Assembly: GCF_051020975.1 (NCBI RefSeq)
Contig: NW_027478166.1
Location: 11,161,501 to 11,225,500, forward strand
Reading direction: 5' to 3'
DNA length: 64,000 nucleotides
From: Osmia lignaria lignaria
Taxonomy: Eukaryota > Arthropoda > Insecta > Hymenoptera > Megachilidae
Positions 1 to 11,385 of this stretch are shown piece by piece. The first letter of the stretch is position 1, and every line of letters begins with the position of its first letter. The notes beneath the pieces were generated by a model. The model was not told the origin of the DNA. It searched no databases and worked only from the letters and a program-made list of their open reading frames with translations. Position numbers and translations under genes: made by a program.

Positions 1-117
1 TTCCCTTGAGATAAATCTGCAAATATCTCGGAAACGAAGCGAGCTACGGCAAAATGTTAAGAGACCTTTTTTGTAGAGAATTATGTTTCCTACAATTTAC
101 GTTCTCTGATATTTTTT
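1..117 (+). repeat. Partial monomer at left edge
   Basis: This is the last 117 bp of a monomer whose start lies outside the window. It carries GCTACGGCAAAATG and CTACAATTTACGTTCTCTG, the same tail as the monomer ending at 2049, so the left trimer HOR continues out of the window. Confidence 0.95.
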
Positions 118-870
118 GATCAGAAGCGTAGTTTTCGAGATATATCAAGATATTTAAAAGTTCCGAAGCCGCACCAACATAATAGAGATACAGAAACACC
201 GTGGCCCCTTTCTTTGAGATAACTCTGCACTATTGCGCGCTGCAAATGCCACTTCCAGCTTAGCTGTGCAGAAGAAGAACAACAAGAAGAAGAAATATCT
301 CGAAATATGTCCGTCAGGCCCCTTCCCTTGAGATAAATCTGCAAATATCTCGGAAACGAAGCGAGCTATGGCAAAATGTTAAGAGACCTTTTTTGTAGAG
401 AATTAAGTTTCCTACTTTTTATGTTCTATGATATTTTTTGATCAGATGCGTAGTTCTCGAGATATATCAAGATATTTAAAAGTTCCGAAGCCGCACCAAC
501 ATAATAGAGATACAGAAACACCGTGGCCCCTTTCTTTGAGATAACTCTGCACTATTGCGAGCTGCAAATGCCACTTCCAGCTTAGCTGTGCAGAAGAAGA
601 ACAACAAGAATAAGAAATATTTCGAAATATGTCCGTCAGGCCCCTTCCCTTGAGATAAATCTGCAAATATCTCGGAAACGAAGCGAGCTACGGCAAAATG
701 TTAAGCGACCTTTTTTGTAGAAAATTAGGTTTCCTACTTTTTATGTTCTATGATATTTTTTGATCAGATGCGTAGTTCTCGAGATATATCAAGATATTTA
801 AAAGTTCCGAAGCCGCACCAACATAATAGAGATACAGAAACACCGTGGCCCCTTTCTTTGAGATAACTCT
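1..870 (+). repeat. Left trimer HOR, earlier partial copy
   Basis: The partial edge unit, the monomer at 118, the monomer at 440 and the first part of the monomer at 762 follow the same order as the trimer at 1406-3337. The monomer at 118 (TTGCGCGCTGC, tail CTATGGC) matches those at 2050 and 3016. The monomer at 440 (CAAGAATAAGAAATATTTCG, tail AAGCGACC and GAAAATTAGG) matches those at 1406 and 2372. Agreement ends about 870, where ACTATTGCG replaces ACTACTGCG. Confidence 0.75.
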
Positions 871-1083
871 GCACTATTGCGAGCTGCAAATGCCACTTCC
901 AGCTTAGCTGTGCAGAAGAAGAACAACAAGAAGAAGAAATATCTCGGAATATGTCCGTCAGGCCCCTTCCCTTGAGATAAATCTGGAAATATCTCGGAAA
1001 CGAAGAGAGCTATGGCAAAATGTTAAGAGACCTTTTTTGTAGAGAATTAAGTTTCCTACCTTTTACGTTCTATGACATTTTTT

Positions 1084-1405
1084 GATCAGATGCGTAGTTC
1101 TCGAGATATATCAAGATATTTAAAAGTTCCGAAGCCGCACCAACATAATAGAGATACAGAAACACCGTGGCCCCTTTCTTTGAGATAACTCTGCACTAGG
1201 GCGTCCTGCAAATGCCACTTCCAGCTTAGCTGTGCAGAAGAGGAACAACAAGAAGAAGAAATATCTCGGAATATGTCCGTCAGGCCCCTTCCCTTGAGCT
1301 AAATCTGCAAATATCTCGGAAACGATGCCAGCTATGGGAAAATGTTAAGAGACCTTTTTTGTAGAGAATTAAGTTTCCTACTTTTTATGTTCTATGATAT
1401 TTTTT
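1084..1405 (+). repeat. Left-flank class L monomer (1 of 3)
   Basis: It carries GAAGAGGAAC, GAGCTAAATCTGC and ACGATGCCAGCTATGGG. The same combination recurs only in the monomers at 5592 and 7845, so this class is confined to the first 8.2 kb. It interrupts the trimer HOR between its partial copy and its two full copies. Confidence 0.8.
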
Positions 1406-3337
1406 GATCAGATGCGTAGTTCTCGAGATATATCAAGATATTTAAAAGTTCCGAAGCCGCACCAACATAATAGAGATACAGAAACACCGTGGCCCCTTTC
1501 TTTGAGATAACTCTGCACTATTGCGAGCTGCAAATGCCACTTCCAGCTTAGCTGTGCAGAAGAAGAACAACAAGAATAAGAAATATTTCGAAATATGTCC
1601 GTCAGGCCCCTTCCCTTGAGATAAATCTGCAAATATCTCGGAAACGAAGCGAGCTACGGCAAAATGTTAAGCGACCTTTTTTGTAGAAAATTAGGTTTCC
1701 TACTTTTTATGTTCTATGATATTTTTTGATCAGATGCGTAGTTCTCGAGATATATCAAGATATTTAAAAGTTCCGAAGCCGCACCAACATAATAGAGATA
1801 CAGAAACACCGTGGCCCCTTTCTTTGAGATAACTCTGCACTACTGCGAGCTGCAAATGCCACTTCCAGCTTAGCTGTGCAGAAGAAGAACAACAAGAAGA
1901 AGAAATATCTCGAAATATGTCCGTCAGGCCCCTTCCCTTGAGATAAATCTGCAAATATCTCGGAAACGAAGCGAGCTACGGCAAAATGTTAAGAGACCTT
2001 TTTTGTAGAGAATTATGTTTCCTACAATTTACGTTCTCTGATATTTTTTGATCAGAAGCGTAGTTTTCGAGATATATCAAGATATTTAAAAGTTCCGAAG
2101 CCGCACCAACATAATAGAGATACAGAAACACCGTGGCCCCTTTCTTTGAGATAACTCTGCACTATTGCGCGCTGCAAATGCCACTTCCAGCTTAGCTGTG
2201 CAGAAGAAGAACAACAAGAAGAAGAAATATCTCGAAATATGTCCGTCAGGCCCCTTCCCTTGAGATAAATCTGCAAATATCTCGGAAACGAAGCGAGCTA
2301 TGGCAAAATGTTAAGAGACCTTTTTTGTAGAGAATTAAGTTTCCTACTTTTTATGTTCTATGATATTTTTTGATCAGATGCGTAGTTCTCGAGATATATC
2401 AAGATATTTAAAAGTTCCGAAGCCGCACCAACATAATAGAGATACAGAAACACCGTGGCCCCTTTCTTTGAGATAACTCTGCACTATTGCGAGCTGCAAA
2501 TGCCACTTCCAGCTTAGCTGTGCAGAAGAAGAACAACAAGAATAAGAAATATTTCGAAATATGTCCGTCAGGCCCCTTCCCTTGAGATAAATCTGCAAAT
2601 ATCTCGGAAACGAAGCGAGCTACGGCAAAATGTTAAGCGACCTTTTTTGTAGAAAATTAGGTTTCCTACTTTTTATGTTCTATGATATTTTTTGATCAGA
2701 TGCGTAGTTCTCGAGATATATCAAGATATTTAAAAGTTCCGAAGCCGCACCAACATAATAGAGATACAGAAACACCGTGGCCCCTTTCTTTGAGATAACT
2801 CTGCACTACTGCGAGCTGCAAATGCCACTTCCAGCTTAGCTGTGCAGAAGAAGAACAACAAGAAGAAGAAATATCTCGAAATATGTCCGTCAGGCCCCTT
2901 CCCTTGAGATAAATCTGCAAATATCTCGGAAACGAAGCGAGCTATGGCAAAATGTTAAGAGACCTTTTTTGTAGAGAATTATGTTTCCTACAATTTACGT
3001 TCTCTGATATTTTTTGATCAGAAGCGTAGTTTTCGAGATATATCAAGATATTTAAAAGTTCCGAAGCCGCACCAACATAATAGAGATACAGAAACACCGT
3101 GGCCCCTTTCTTTGAGATAACTCTGCACTATTGCGCGCTGCAAATGCCACTTCCAGCTTAGCTGTGCAGAAGAAGAACAACAAGAAGAAGAAATATCTCG
3201 AAATATGTCCGTCAGGCCCCTTCCCTTGAGATAAATCTGCAAATATCTCGGAAACGAAGCGAGCTATGGCAAAATGTTAAGAGACCTTTTTTGTAGAGAA
3301 TTAAGTTTCCTACTTTTTATGTTCTATGATATTTTTC
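1406..3337 (+). repeat. 966-bp trimer HOR, two tandem copies (1406-2371, 2372-3337)
   Basis: The three monomers recur in the same order. The first has CAAGAATAAGAAATATTTCG and an AAGCGACC tail. The second has ACTACTGCGAGC and an ATTTACGTTCTCTG tail. The third starts GATCAGAAGCG and has TTGCGCGCTGC. The two copies look almost identical; one difference is GCTACGGC against GCTATGGC in the tail of the second monomer. This is the leftmost multimeric unit. Confidence 0.85.
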
Positions 3338-3659
3338 GATCAGATGCGTAGCTCTCGAGATATATCAAGATATTTAAAAGCTCCGAAGCTGCACCAACAT
3401 AATAGAGGTACAGAAACACCGTGGCCCCTTTCTTTGAGGTAACTCTGCACTATTGCGAGCTGCAAATGCCACTTCCAGCTTAGCTGTGCAGAAGAAGAAC
3501 AACAAGAAGAAGAAATATCTCGAAATATGTCCCTCAGGCCCCTTCCCTTGAGATAAATCTGCAAATATCTCGGAAACCAAGCGAGCTATGGCAAAATGTT
3601 AAAAGACCTTATTTGTAGAGAATTAAGTTTCCTACTTTTTATGTTCTACGATATTTTTT
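3338..3659 (+). repeat. Single monomer with altered boundary site
   Basis: The start reads TTTTTCGATCAG, so GATC is kept but the BclI hexamer is lost. It also has AGCTCCGAAGCTGCACC, GAGGTACAG and GTCCCTCAGG. The GCTGCACC and GAGGTAC pair recurs at 4626, 10420 and 18469 and in several right-flank monomers. Confidence 0.8.
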
Positions 3660-4625
3660 GATCAGATGCGTAGTTCTCGAGATATATCAAGATATTTAAA
3701 AGTTCCGAAGCCGCACCAACATAATAGAGATACAGAAACACCGTGGCCCCTTTCTTTGAGATAACTCTGCACGATTGCGAGCTGGAAATGCCACTTCCAG
3801 TTTAGCTGTGCAGAAGAAGAACAACAAGAAGAAGAAATATCTCGAAATATGTCCGTCAGGACCCTTCCCTTGAGATAAATCTGCAAATATCTCGGAAACG
3901 AAGCGAGCTATGGCAAAATGTTAAGAGACCTTTTTTGTAGAGAATTATGTTTCCTACAATTTAGGTTCTCTGATATTTTTTGATCAGAAGCGTAGTTTTC
4001 GAGATATATCGAGATATTTAAAAGTTCCGAAGCCGCACCAACATAATAGAGATACAGAAACACCGTGGCCCCTTTCTTTGAGATAACTCTGCACGATTGC
4101 GAGCTGGAAATGCCACTTCCAGTTTAGCTGTGCAGAAGAAGAACAACAAGAAGAAGAAATATCTCGAAATATGTCCATCAGGACCCTTCCCTTGAGATAA
4201 ATCTGCAAATATCTCGGAAACGAAGCGAGCTATGGCAAAATGTTAGGAGACCTTTTTTGTAGAGAATTATGTTTCCTACAATTTATGTTGTATGATATTT
4301 TTTGATCAGAAGCGTAGTTTTCGAGATATATCGAGATATTTAAAAGTTCCGAAGCCGCACCAACATAATAGAGATACGGAAACACCGTGGCCCCTTTCTT
4401 TGGGATAACTCTGCACTATTGCGAGCTGGAAATGCCACTTCCAGTTTAGCTGTGCAGAAGAAGAACAACAAGAAGAAGAAATATCTCGAAATATGTCCGT
4501 CAGGACCCTTCCCTTGAGATAAATCTGCAAATATCTCGGAAACGAAGCGAGCTATTGCAAAACGTTAAGAGACCTTTTTTGTAGAGAATTAAGTTTCCTA
4601 CTTTTTATGTTCTATGATATTTTTT
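3660..4625 (+). repeat. Three consecutive sibling monomers (AGTTTAGC class)
   Basis: Monomers at 3660, 3982 and 4304 all carry GAGCTGGAAATGCC, CCAGTTTAGC and TCAGGACCCTTCC. The first two also share GCACGATTGCG; the third has GCACTATTGCG and TTTGGGATAAC. The first starts GATCAGATGCG and the other two GATCAGAAGCG. They look like recent single-monomer duplications followed by exchange of the first half. The third monomer's tail, ATTGCAAAACGTTAAG, is a rare marker that recurs near 6165, 10347, 18396, 62810 and 63450. Confidence 0.8.
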
Positions 4626-5591
4626 GATCAGATGCGTAGTTCTCGAGATACATCAAGATATTTAAAAGCTCCGAAGCTGCACCAACATAATAGAGGTACA
4701 GAAACACCGTGGCCCCTTTCTTTGAGATAACTCTGCACTATTGCGAGCTGCAAATGCCACTTCCAGCTTAGCTGTGCAGAAGAAGAACAACAAGCATAAG
4801 AAATATTTCGAAATATGTCCGTCAGGCCCCTTCCCTTGAGATAAATCTGCAAATATCTCGGAAACGAAGCGAGCTACGGCAAAATGTTAAGCGACCTTTT
4901 TTGTAGAAAATTAGGTTTCCTACTTTTTATGCTCTACGATATTTTTTGATCAGATGCGTAGTTCTCGAGATATATCAAGATATTTAAAAGTTCCGAAGCC
5001 GCACCAACATAATAGAGATACAGAAACACCGTGGCCCCTTTCTTTGAGATAACTCTGCACTATTGCGCGCTGCAAATGCCACTTCCAGCTTAGCTGTGCA
5101 GAAGAAGAACAACAAGAAGAAGAAATATCTCGAAATATGTCCCTCAGGCCCCTTCCCTTGAGATAAATCTGCAAATATCTCGGAAACCAAGCGAGCTATG
5201 GCAAAATGTTAAGAGACCTTATTTGTAGAGAATTAAGTTTCCTACTTTTTATGTTCTACGATATTTTTTGATCAGATGCGTAGTTCTCGAGATATATCAA
5301 GATATTTAAAAGTTCCCAAGCCGCACCAACATAATAGAGATACAGAAACACCGTGGCCCCTTTCTTTGAGATAACTCTGCACTATTGCGAGTTGCAAATG
5401 CCACTTCCAGCTTAGCTGTGCAGAAGAAGAACAACAAGAACAAGAAATATCTCGAAATATGTCCGTCAGGCCCCTTCCCTTGAGATAAATCTGCAAATAT
5501 CTCGGAAACGAAGCGAGCTATGGCAAAATGTTAAGAGACCTTTTTTATAGAGAATTATGTTTCCTACAATCTACGTTCTCTGATATTTTTT
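4626..5591 (+). repeat. Three diverged left-flank monomers
   Basis: Monomers at 4626 (CAAGCATAAG, AGCTCCGAAGCTGCACC), 4948 (TTGCGCGCTGC, GTCCCTCAGG, GGAAACCAAGCG tail) and 5270 (GTTCCCAAGCC, CAAGAACAAG). The first ends in AAGCGACC and GAAAATTAGG, a tail shared with the trimer HOR near 1675. They are mosaics of markers seen elsewhere in the left flank and form no tandem HOR. Confidence 0.7.
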
Positions 5592-5912
5592 GATCAGAAG
5601 CGTAGTTTTCGAGATATATCGAGATATTTAAAAGTTCCGAAGCCGCACCAACATAATAGAGATACAGAAACACGGTGGCCCCTTTCTTTGAGATAACTCT
5701 GCACTATTGCGACGTGCAAATGCCACTTCCAGCTTAGCTGTGCAGAAGAGGAACAACAAGAAGAAGAAATATCTCGGAATATGTCGTCAGGCCCCTTCCC
5801 TTGAGCTAAATCTGCAAATATCTCGGAAACGATGCCAGCTATGGGAAAATGTTAAGAGACCTTTTTTGTAGAGAATTAGGATTCCTACTTTTTATGTTCT
5901 ATGATATTTTTT
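5592..5912 (+). repeat. Class L monomer, 321 bp (2 of 3)
   Basis: Starts GATCAGAAGCG. One base is missing near 5786, where TATGTCGTCAGG replaces TATGTCCGTCAGG. It has GAGCTAAATCTGC and ACGATGCCAGCTATGGG like the monomers at 1084 and 7845. Confidence 0.85.
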
Positions 5913-7844
5913 GAACAGATGCGTAGTTCTCGAGATATATCGAGATATTTAAAAGTTCCGAAGCCGCACCAACATAATAGAGATACAGAAACATCGTGGC
6001 CCCTTTCTTTGGGATAACTCTGCACTATTGCGAGTTGGAAATGCCACTTCCAGTTTAGCTGTGCAGAAGAAGAACAACAAGAACAAGAAATATCTCGAAA
6101 TATGTCCGTCAGGACCCTTCCCTTGAGATAGATCTGCAAATATCTCGGAAACGAAGCGAGCTATTGCAAAACGTTAAGAGACCTTTTTTGTAGAGAATTA
6201 AGTTTCCTACTTTTTATGTTCTATGATATTTTTTGATCAGATGCGTAGTTCTCGAGATATATCAAGATATTTAAAAGTTCCGAAGCCGCACCAACATAAT
6301 AGAGATACAGAAACACCGTGGCCCCTTTCTTTGAGATAACTCCGCACTATTGCGAGCTGCAGATGCCACTTCCAGCTTAGCTGTGCAGAAGAAGAACAAC
6401 AAGAAGAAGAAATATCTGGAAATATGTCCGTCAGGCCCCGTCCCTTGAGATAAATCTGCAAATATCTCGGAAACGAAGCGAGCTACGGCAAAATGTTAAG
6501 AGACCTTTTTTGTAGAAAATTAGGATTCCTACTTTTTATGTTCTATGATATTTTTTGAACAGATGCGTAGTTCTCGAGATATATCAAGATATTTAAAAGT
6601 TCCGAAGCCGCACTAACATAATAGAGATACAGAAACACCGTGGCCCCTTTCTATGAGATAACTCTGCACTATTGCGCGCTGCAAATGCCACTTCCAGCTT
6701 AGCTGTGCAGAAGAAGAACAACAACAAGAAGAAATATCTGGAAATATGTCCGTCAGGCCCCTTCCCTTGAGATAAATCTGCAAATATCTCGGAAACGAAG
6801 CGAGCTACGGCAAAATGTTAAGAGACCTTTTTTGTAGAAAATTAGGATTCCTACTTTTTATGTTCTATGATATTTTTTGAACAGATGCGTAGTTCTCGAG
6901 ATATATCAAGATATTTAAAAGTTCCGAAGCCGCACTAACATAATAGAGATACAGAAACACCGTGGCCCCTTTCTTTGAGATAACTCTGCACTATTGCGCG
7001 CTGCAAATGCCACTTCCAGCTTAGCTGTGCAGAAGAAGAACAACAACAAGAAGAAATATCTCGAAATATGTCCGTCAGGCCCCTTCCCTTGAGATAAATC
7101 TGCAAATATCGCGGAAACGAAGCGAGCTATGGCAAAATGTTAAGAGACCTTTTTTGTAGAGAATTAAGTTTCCTACTTTTTATGTTCTATGATATTTTTT
7201 GATCAGATGCGTAGTTCTCGAGATATATCAAGATATTTAAAAGTTCCGAAGCCGCACCAACATAATAGAGATACAGAAACACCGTGGCCCCTTTCTTTGA
7301 GATAACTCTGCACTATTGCGAGCTGCAGATGCCACTTCCAGCTTAGCTGTGCAGAAGAAGAACAACAAGAAGAAGAAATATCTGGAAATATGTCCGTCAG
7401 GCCCCGTCCCTTGAGATAAATCTGCAAATATCTCGGAAACGAAGCGAGCTACGGCGAAATGTTAAGAGACCTTTTTTGTAGAAAATTAGGATTCCTACTT
7501 TTTATGTTCTATGATATTTTTTGAACAGATGCGTAGTTCTCGAGATATATCAAGATATTTAAAAGTTCCGAAGCCGCACTAACATAATAGAGATACAGAA
7601 ACACCGTGGCCCCTTTCTTTGAGATAACTCTGCACTATTGCGAGCTGCAAATGCCACTTCCAGCTTAGCTGTGCAGAAGAAGAACAACAAGAACAAGAAA
7701 TATTTTGAAATATGTCCGTCAGGCCCCTTCCCTTGAGATAAATCTGCAAATATCTCGGAAACGAAGCGAGCTATGGCAAAATGTTCAGAGACCTTTTTTG
7801 TAGAGAATTATGTTTCCTACAATTTACGTTCTCTGATATTTTTT
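5913..7844 (+). repeat. Six-monomer stretch with clustered loss of the GATC site
   Basis: Four monomers, at 5913, 6557, 6879 and 7523, start GAACAG instead of GATCAG, all preceded by GGATTCCTAC. The units at 6557 and 6879 are near-identical neighbours (GCACTAACATAATAG, ACAACAACAAG). Those at 6235 and 7201 are near-identical, 966 bp apart, sharing CTGCAGATGCC and GGCCCCGTCCC. The order 6235, 6557, 6879, 7201, 7523 suggests a partly expanded trimer. The monomer at 5913 carries the old combination ACATCGTGG, TTTGGGATAAC and CAGTTTAGC. Confidence 0.8.
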
Positions 7845-8165
7845 GATCAGAAGCGTAGTTTTCGAGATATATCGAGATATTTAAAAGTTCCGAAGCCGCA
7901 CCAACATAATAGAGATACAGAAACACCGTGGCCCCTTTCTTTGAGATAACTCAGCACTATTGCGACCTGCAAATGCCACTTCCAGCTTAGCTGTGCAGAA
8001 GAGGAACAACAAGAAGAAGAAATATCTCGGAATATGTCGTCAGGCCCCTTCCCTTGAGCTAAATCTGCAAATATCTCGGAAACGATGCCAGCTATGGGAA
8101 AATGTTAAGAGACCTTTTTTGTAGACAATTAAGTTTCCTACTTTTTATGTTCTATGATATTTTTT
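7845..8165 (+). repeat. Class L monomer, 321 bp (3 of 3)
   Basis: It shares the single-base deletion near 8039 (TATGTCGTCAGG), GAAGAGGAAC, GAGCTAAATCTGC and ACGATGCCAGCTATGGG with the monomer at 5592. The two are 2253 bp apart and probably descend from one copied unit. Confidence 0.85.
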
Positions 8166-9559
8166 GATCAGAAGCGTAGTTTTCGAGATATATCGAGATA
8201 TTTAAAAGTTCCGAAGCCGCACCAACATAATAGGGATACAGAAACACCGTGGCCCCTTTCTTTGAGATAACTCTGCACTAGTGCGAGCCGCAAATGCCAC
8301 TTCCAGCTTAGCTGTGCAGAAGAAGAACAACAAGAAGAAGAAATATCTCGAAATATGTCCGTCAGGCCCCTTCCCTTGAGATAAATCTGCAAATATCGCG
8401 GAAACGAAGCGAGCTATGGCAAAATGTTAAGAGACCTTTTTTGTAGAGAATTAAGTTTCCTACTTTTTATATTCTATGATATTTTTTGATCAGATGCGTA
8501 GTTCTCGAGATATATCAAGATATTTAAAAGTTCCGAAGCCGCACCAACATAATAGAGATACAGAAACACCGTGGCCCCTTTCTTTGAGATAACTCTGCAC
8601 TACTGCGAGCTGCAAATGCCACTTCCAGCTTAGCTGTGCAGAAGAAGAACAACAAGAAGAAGAAATATCTCGAAATATGTCCGTCAGGCCCCTTCCCTTG
8701 AGATAAATCTGCAAATATCTCGGAAACGAAGCGAACTATGGCAAAATCTTAAGAGCCCTTTTTTGTAGAGAATTATGTTTCCTACAATTTACGTTCTCTG
8801 ATATTTTTTGATCAGACGCGTAGTTCTCGAGATATATCGAGATATTTAAAAGTTCCGAAGCCGCACCAACATAATAGAGATACAGAAACACCGTGGCCCC
8901 TTTCTTTGAGATAACTCTGCACTATTGCGAGCTGCAAATGCCACTTCCAGCTTAGCTGTGCAGAAGAAGAACAACAAGAAGAAGAAATATCTGGAAATAT
9001 GTCCGTCAGGCCCCTTCCCTTGAGATAAATCTGCAAATATCTCGGAAACGAAGCGAGCTATGGCAAAATGTTAAGAGACCTTTTTTGTAGAGAATTAAGT
9101 TTCCTACTTTTTATGTTCTATGATATTTTTTGATCAGATGCGTAGTTCTCGAGATATATCAAGATATTTAAAAGTTCCGAAGCCGCACCAACATAATAGA
9201 GATACAGAAACACCGTGGCCCCTTTCTTTGAGATAACTCTGCACTACTGCTAGCTGCAAATGCCACTTCCAGCTTAGCTGTGCAGAAGAAGAACAACAAG
9301 AAGAAGAAATATCTCGAAATATGTCCGTCAGGCCCCTTCCCTTGAGATAAATCTGCAAATATCTCGGAAACGAAGCGAGCTATGGCAAAATGTTAAGAGA
9401 CCTTTTTTGTAGAGAATTATGTTTCCTACAATTTATGTTCTATGATATTTTTTGATCAGAAGCGTAGTTTTCGAGATATATCGAGATATTTAAAAGTTCC
9501 GAAGCCGCACCAACATAATAGAGATACAGAAACACCGTGGCCCCTTTCTTTGAGATAAC
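8166..9559 (+). repeat. Heterogeneous monomers between left flank and the 1.6-kb block
   Basis: Monomers at 8166 (class B, CTAGTGCGAGCCGC), 8488 and 9132 (class A with ACTACTGCG or ACTACTGCT), 8810 (class C start, CTGGAAATATG) and the first part of 9454 (class B). No clear tandem HOR is visible. Confidence 0.7.
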
Positions 9560-11145
9560 TCTGCACTATTGCGACCTGGAAATGCCACTTCCAGCTTAGC
9601 TGTGCAGAAGAAGAACAACAAGAAGAAGAAATATCTCGAAATATGTCCCTCAGGCCCCTTCCCTTGAGATAAATCTGCAAATATCTCGGAAACGAAGCGA
9701 GCTATGGCAAAATGTTAAGAGACCTTTTTTGTAGCGAATTAAGTTTCCTACTTTTTATGTTCTATGATATTTTTTGATCAGATGCGTAGTTCTCGAGATA
9801 TATCAAGATATTTAAAAGTTCCGAAGCCGCACCAACATAATAGAGATACAGAAACACCGTGGCCCCTTTCTTTCAGATAGCTATGCACTATTGCGAGCTG
9901 CAAATGCCACTTCCAGCTTAGCTGTGCAGAAGAAGAACAACAAGAAGAAGAAATATCTCGAAATATGTCCGTCAGGCCCCTTACCATGAGATAAATCTGC
10001 AAATATCTCGGAAACGAAGCGAGCTATGGCAAAATGTTAAGAGACCTTTTTTGTAGAGAATTAAGTTTCCTACTTTTTATCTTCTATGATATTTTCTGAT
10101 CAGATGCGTAGTTCTCGAGATATATCAAGATATTTCAAAGTTCCGAAGCCGCACCAACATAATAGAGATACAGAAACACCGTGGCCCCTCTCTTTGAGAT
10201 AACTCTGCACAATTGCGAGCTGCAAATGCCACTTCCAGCTTAGCTGTGCAGAAGAAGAACAACAAGAAGAAGAAATATCTCGAAATATGTCCGTCAGGAC
10301 CCTTCCCTTGAGATAAATCTGCAAATATCTCGGAAACGAAGCGAGCTATTGCAAAACGTTAAGAGACCTTTTTTGTAGAGAATTAAGTTTCCTACTTTTT
10401 ATGTTCTATGATATTTTTTGATCAGATGCGTAGTTCTCGAGATATATCAAGATATTTAAAAGCTCCGAAGCTGCACCAACATAATAGAGGTACAGAAACA
10501 CCGTGGCCCCTTTCTTTCAGATAGCTATGCACTATTGCGAGCTGCAAATGCCACTTCCAGCTTAGCTGTGCAGAAGAAGAACAACAAGAAGAAGAAATAT
10601 CACGAAATATGTCCGTTAGGCCCCTTCCCTTGAGATAAATCTGCAAATATCTCGGAAACGAAGCGAGCTATGGCAAAATGTTAAGAGACCTTTTTTGTAG
10701 CGAATTAAGTTTCCTACTTTTTATGTTCTATGATATTTTTTGATCAGATGCGTAGTTCTCGAGATATATCAAGATATTTAAAAGTTCCGAAGCCGCACCT
10801 ACATAATAGAGATACAGAAACACCGTGGCCCCTTTCTTTCAGATAGCTATGCACTATTGCGAGCTGCAAATGCCACTTCCAGCTTAGCTGTGCAGAAGAA
10901 GAACAACAAGAAGAAGAAATATCTCGAAATATGTCCGTCAGGCCCCTTACCTTGAGATAAATCTGCAAATATCTCGGAAACGAAGCGAGCTATGGCAACA
11001 TGTTAAGAGACCTTTTTTGTAGAGAATTAAGTTTCCTACTTTTTATCTTCTATGATATTTTCTGATCAGATGCGTAGTTCTCGAGATATATCAAGATATT
11101 TAAAAGTTCCGAAGCCGCACCAACATAATAGAGATACAGAAACAC
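9560..11145 (+). repeat. 1.6-kb duplicated block, copy 1
   Basis: It shares a unique series of markers with 17609-19194: TTGCGACCTGG with GTCCCTCAGG, then TTTCAGATAGCTATGC with CTTACCATGAG, then CCCCTCTC with TCAGGACCC, then GAAATATCACG with GTCCGTTAGG, then GCACCTACATAATAG. The left limit lies inside the monomer at 9454, whose first part is class B here but class A in the other copy. The right limit lies inside the monomer at 11064. Two differences are TATTTCAAAG near 10131 and GGCAACATG near 10994, neither present in copy 2. The offset is 8049 bp. Confidence 0.88.
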
Positions 11146-11385
11146 CGTGGCTCCTTTCTTTGAGATAACTCTGCACTATTGCGACCTGGAAATGCCACTT
11201 CCAGTTTAGCTGTGCAGAAGAAGAACAACAAGAAGAAGAAATATCTCGAAATATGTCCGTCAGGCCCCTTCCCTTGAGATATATCTGCAAATATCTCGGA
11301 AACGAAGCGAGCTATGGCAAAATGTTAAGAGATGTTTTTTGTAGAGAATTAAGTTTCCTACTTTTTATGTTCTATGATATTTTTT

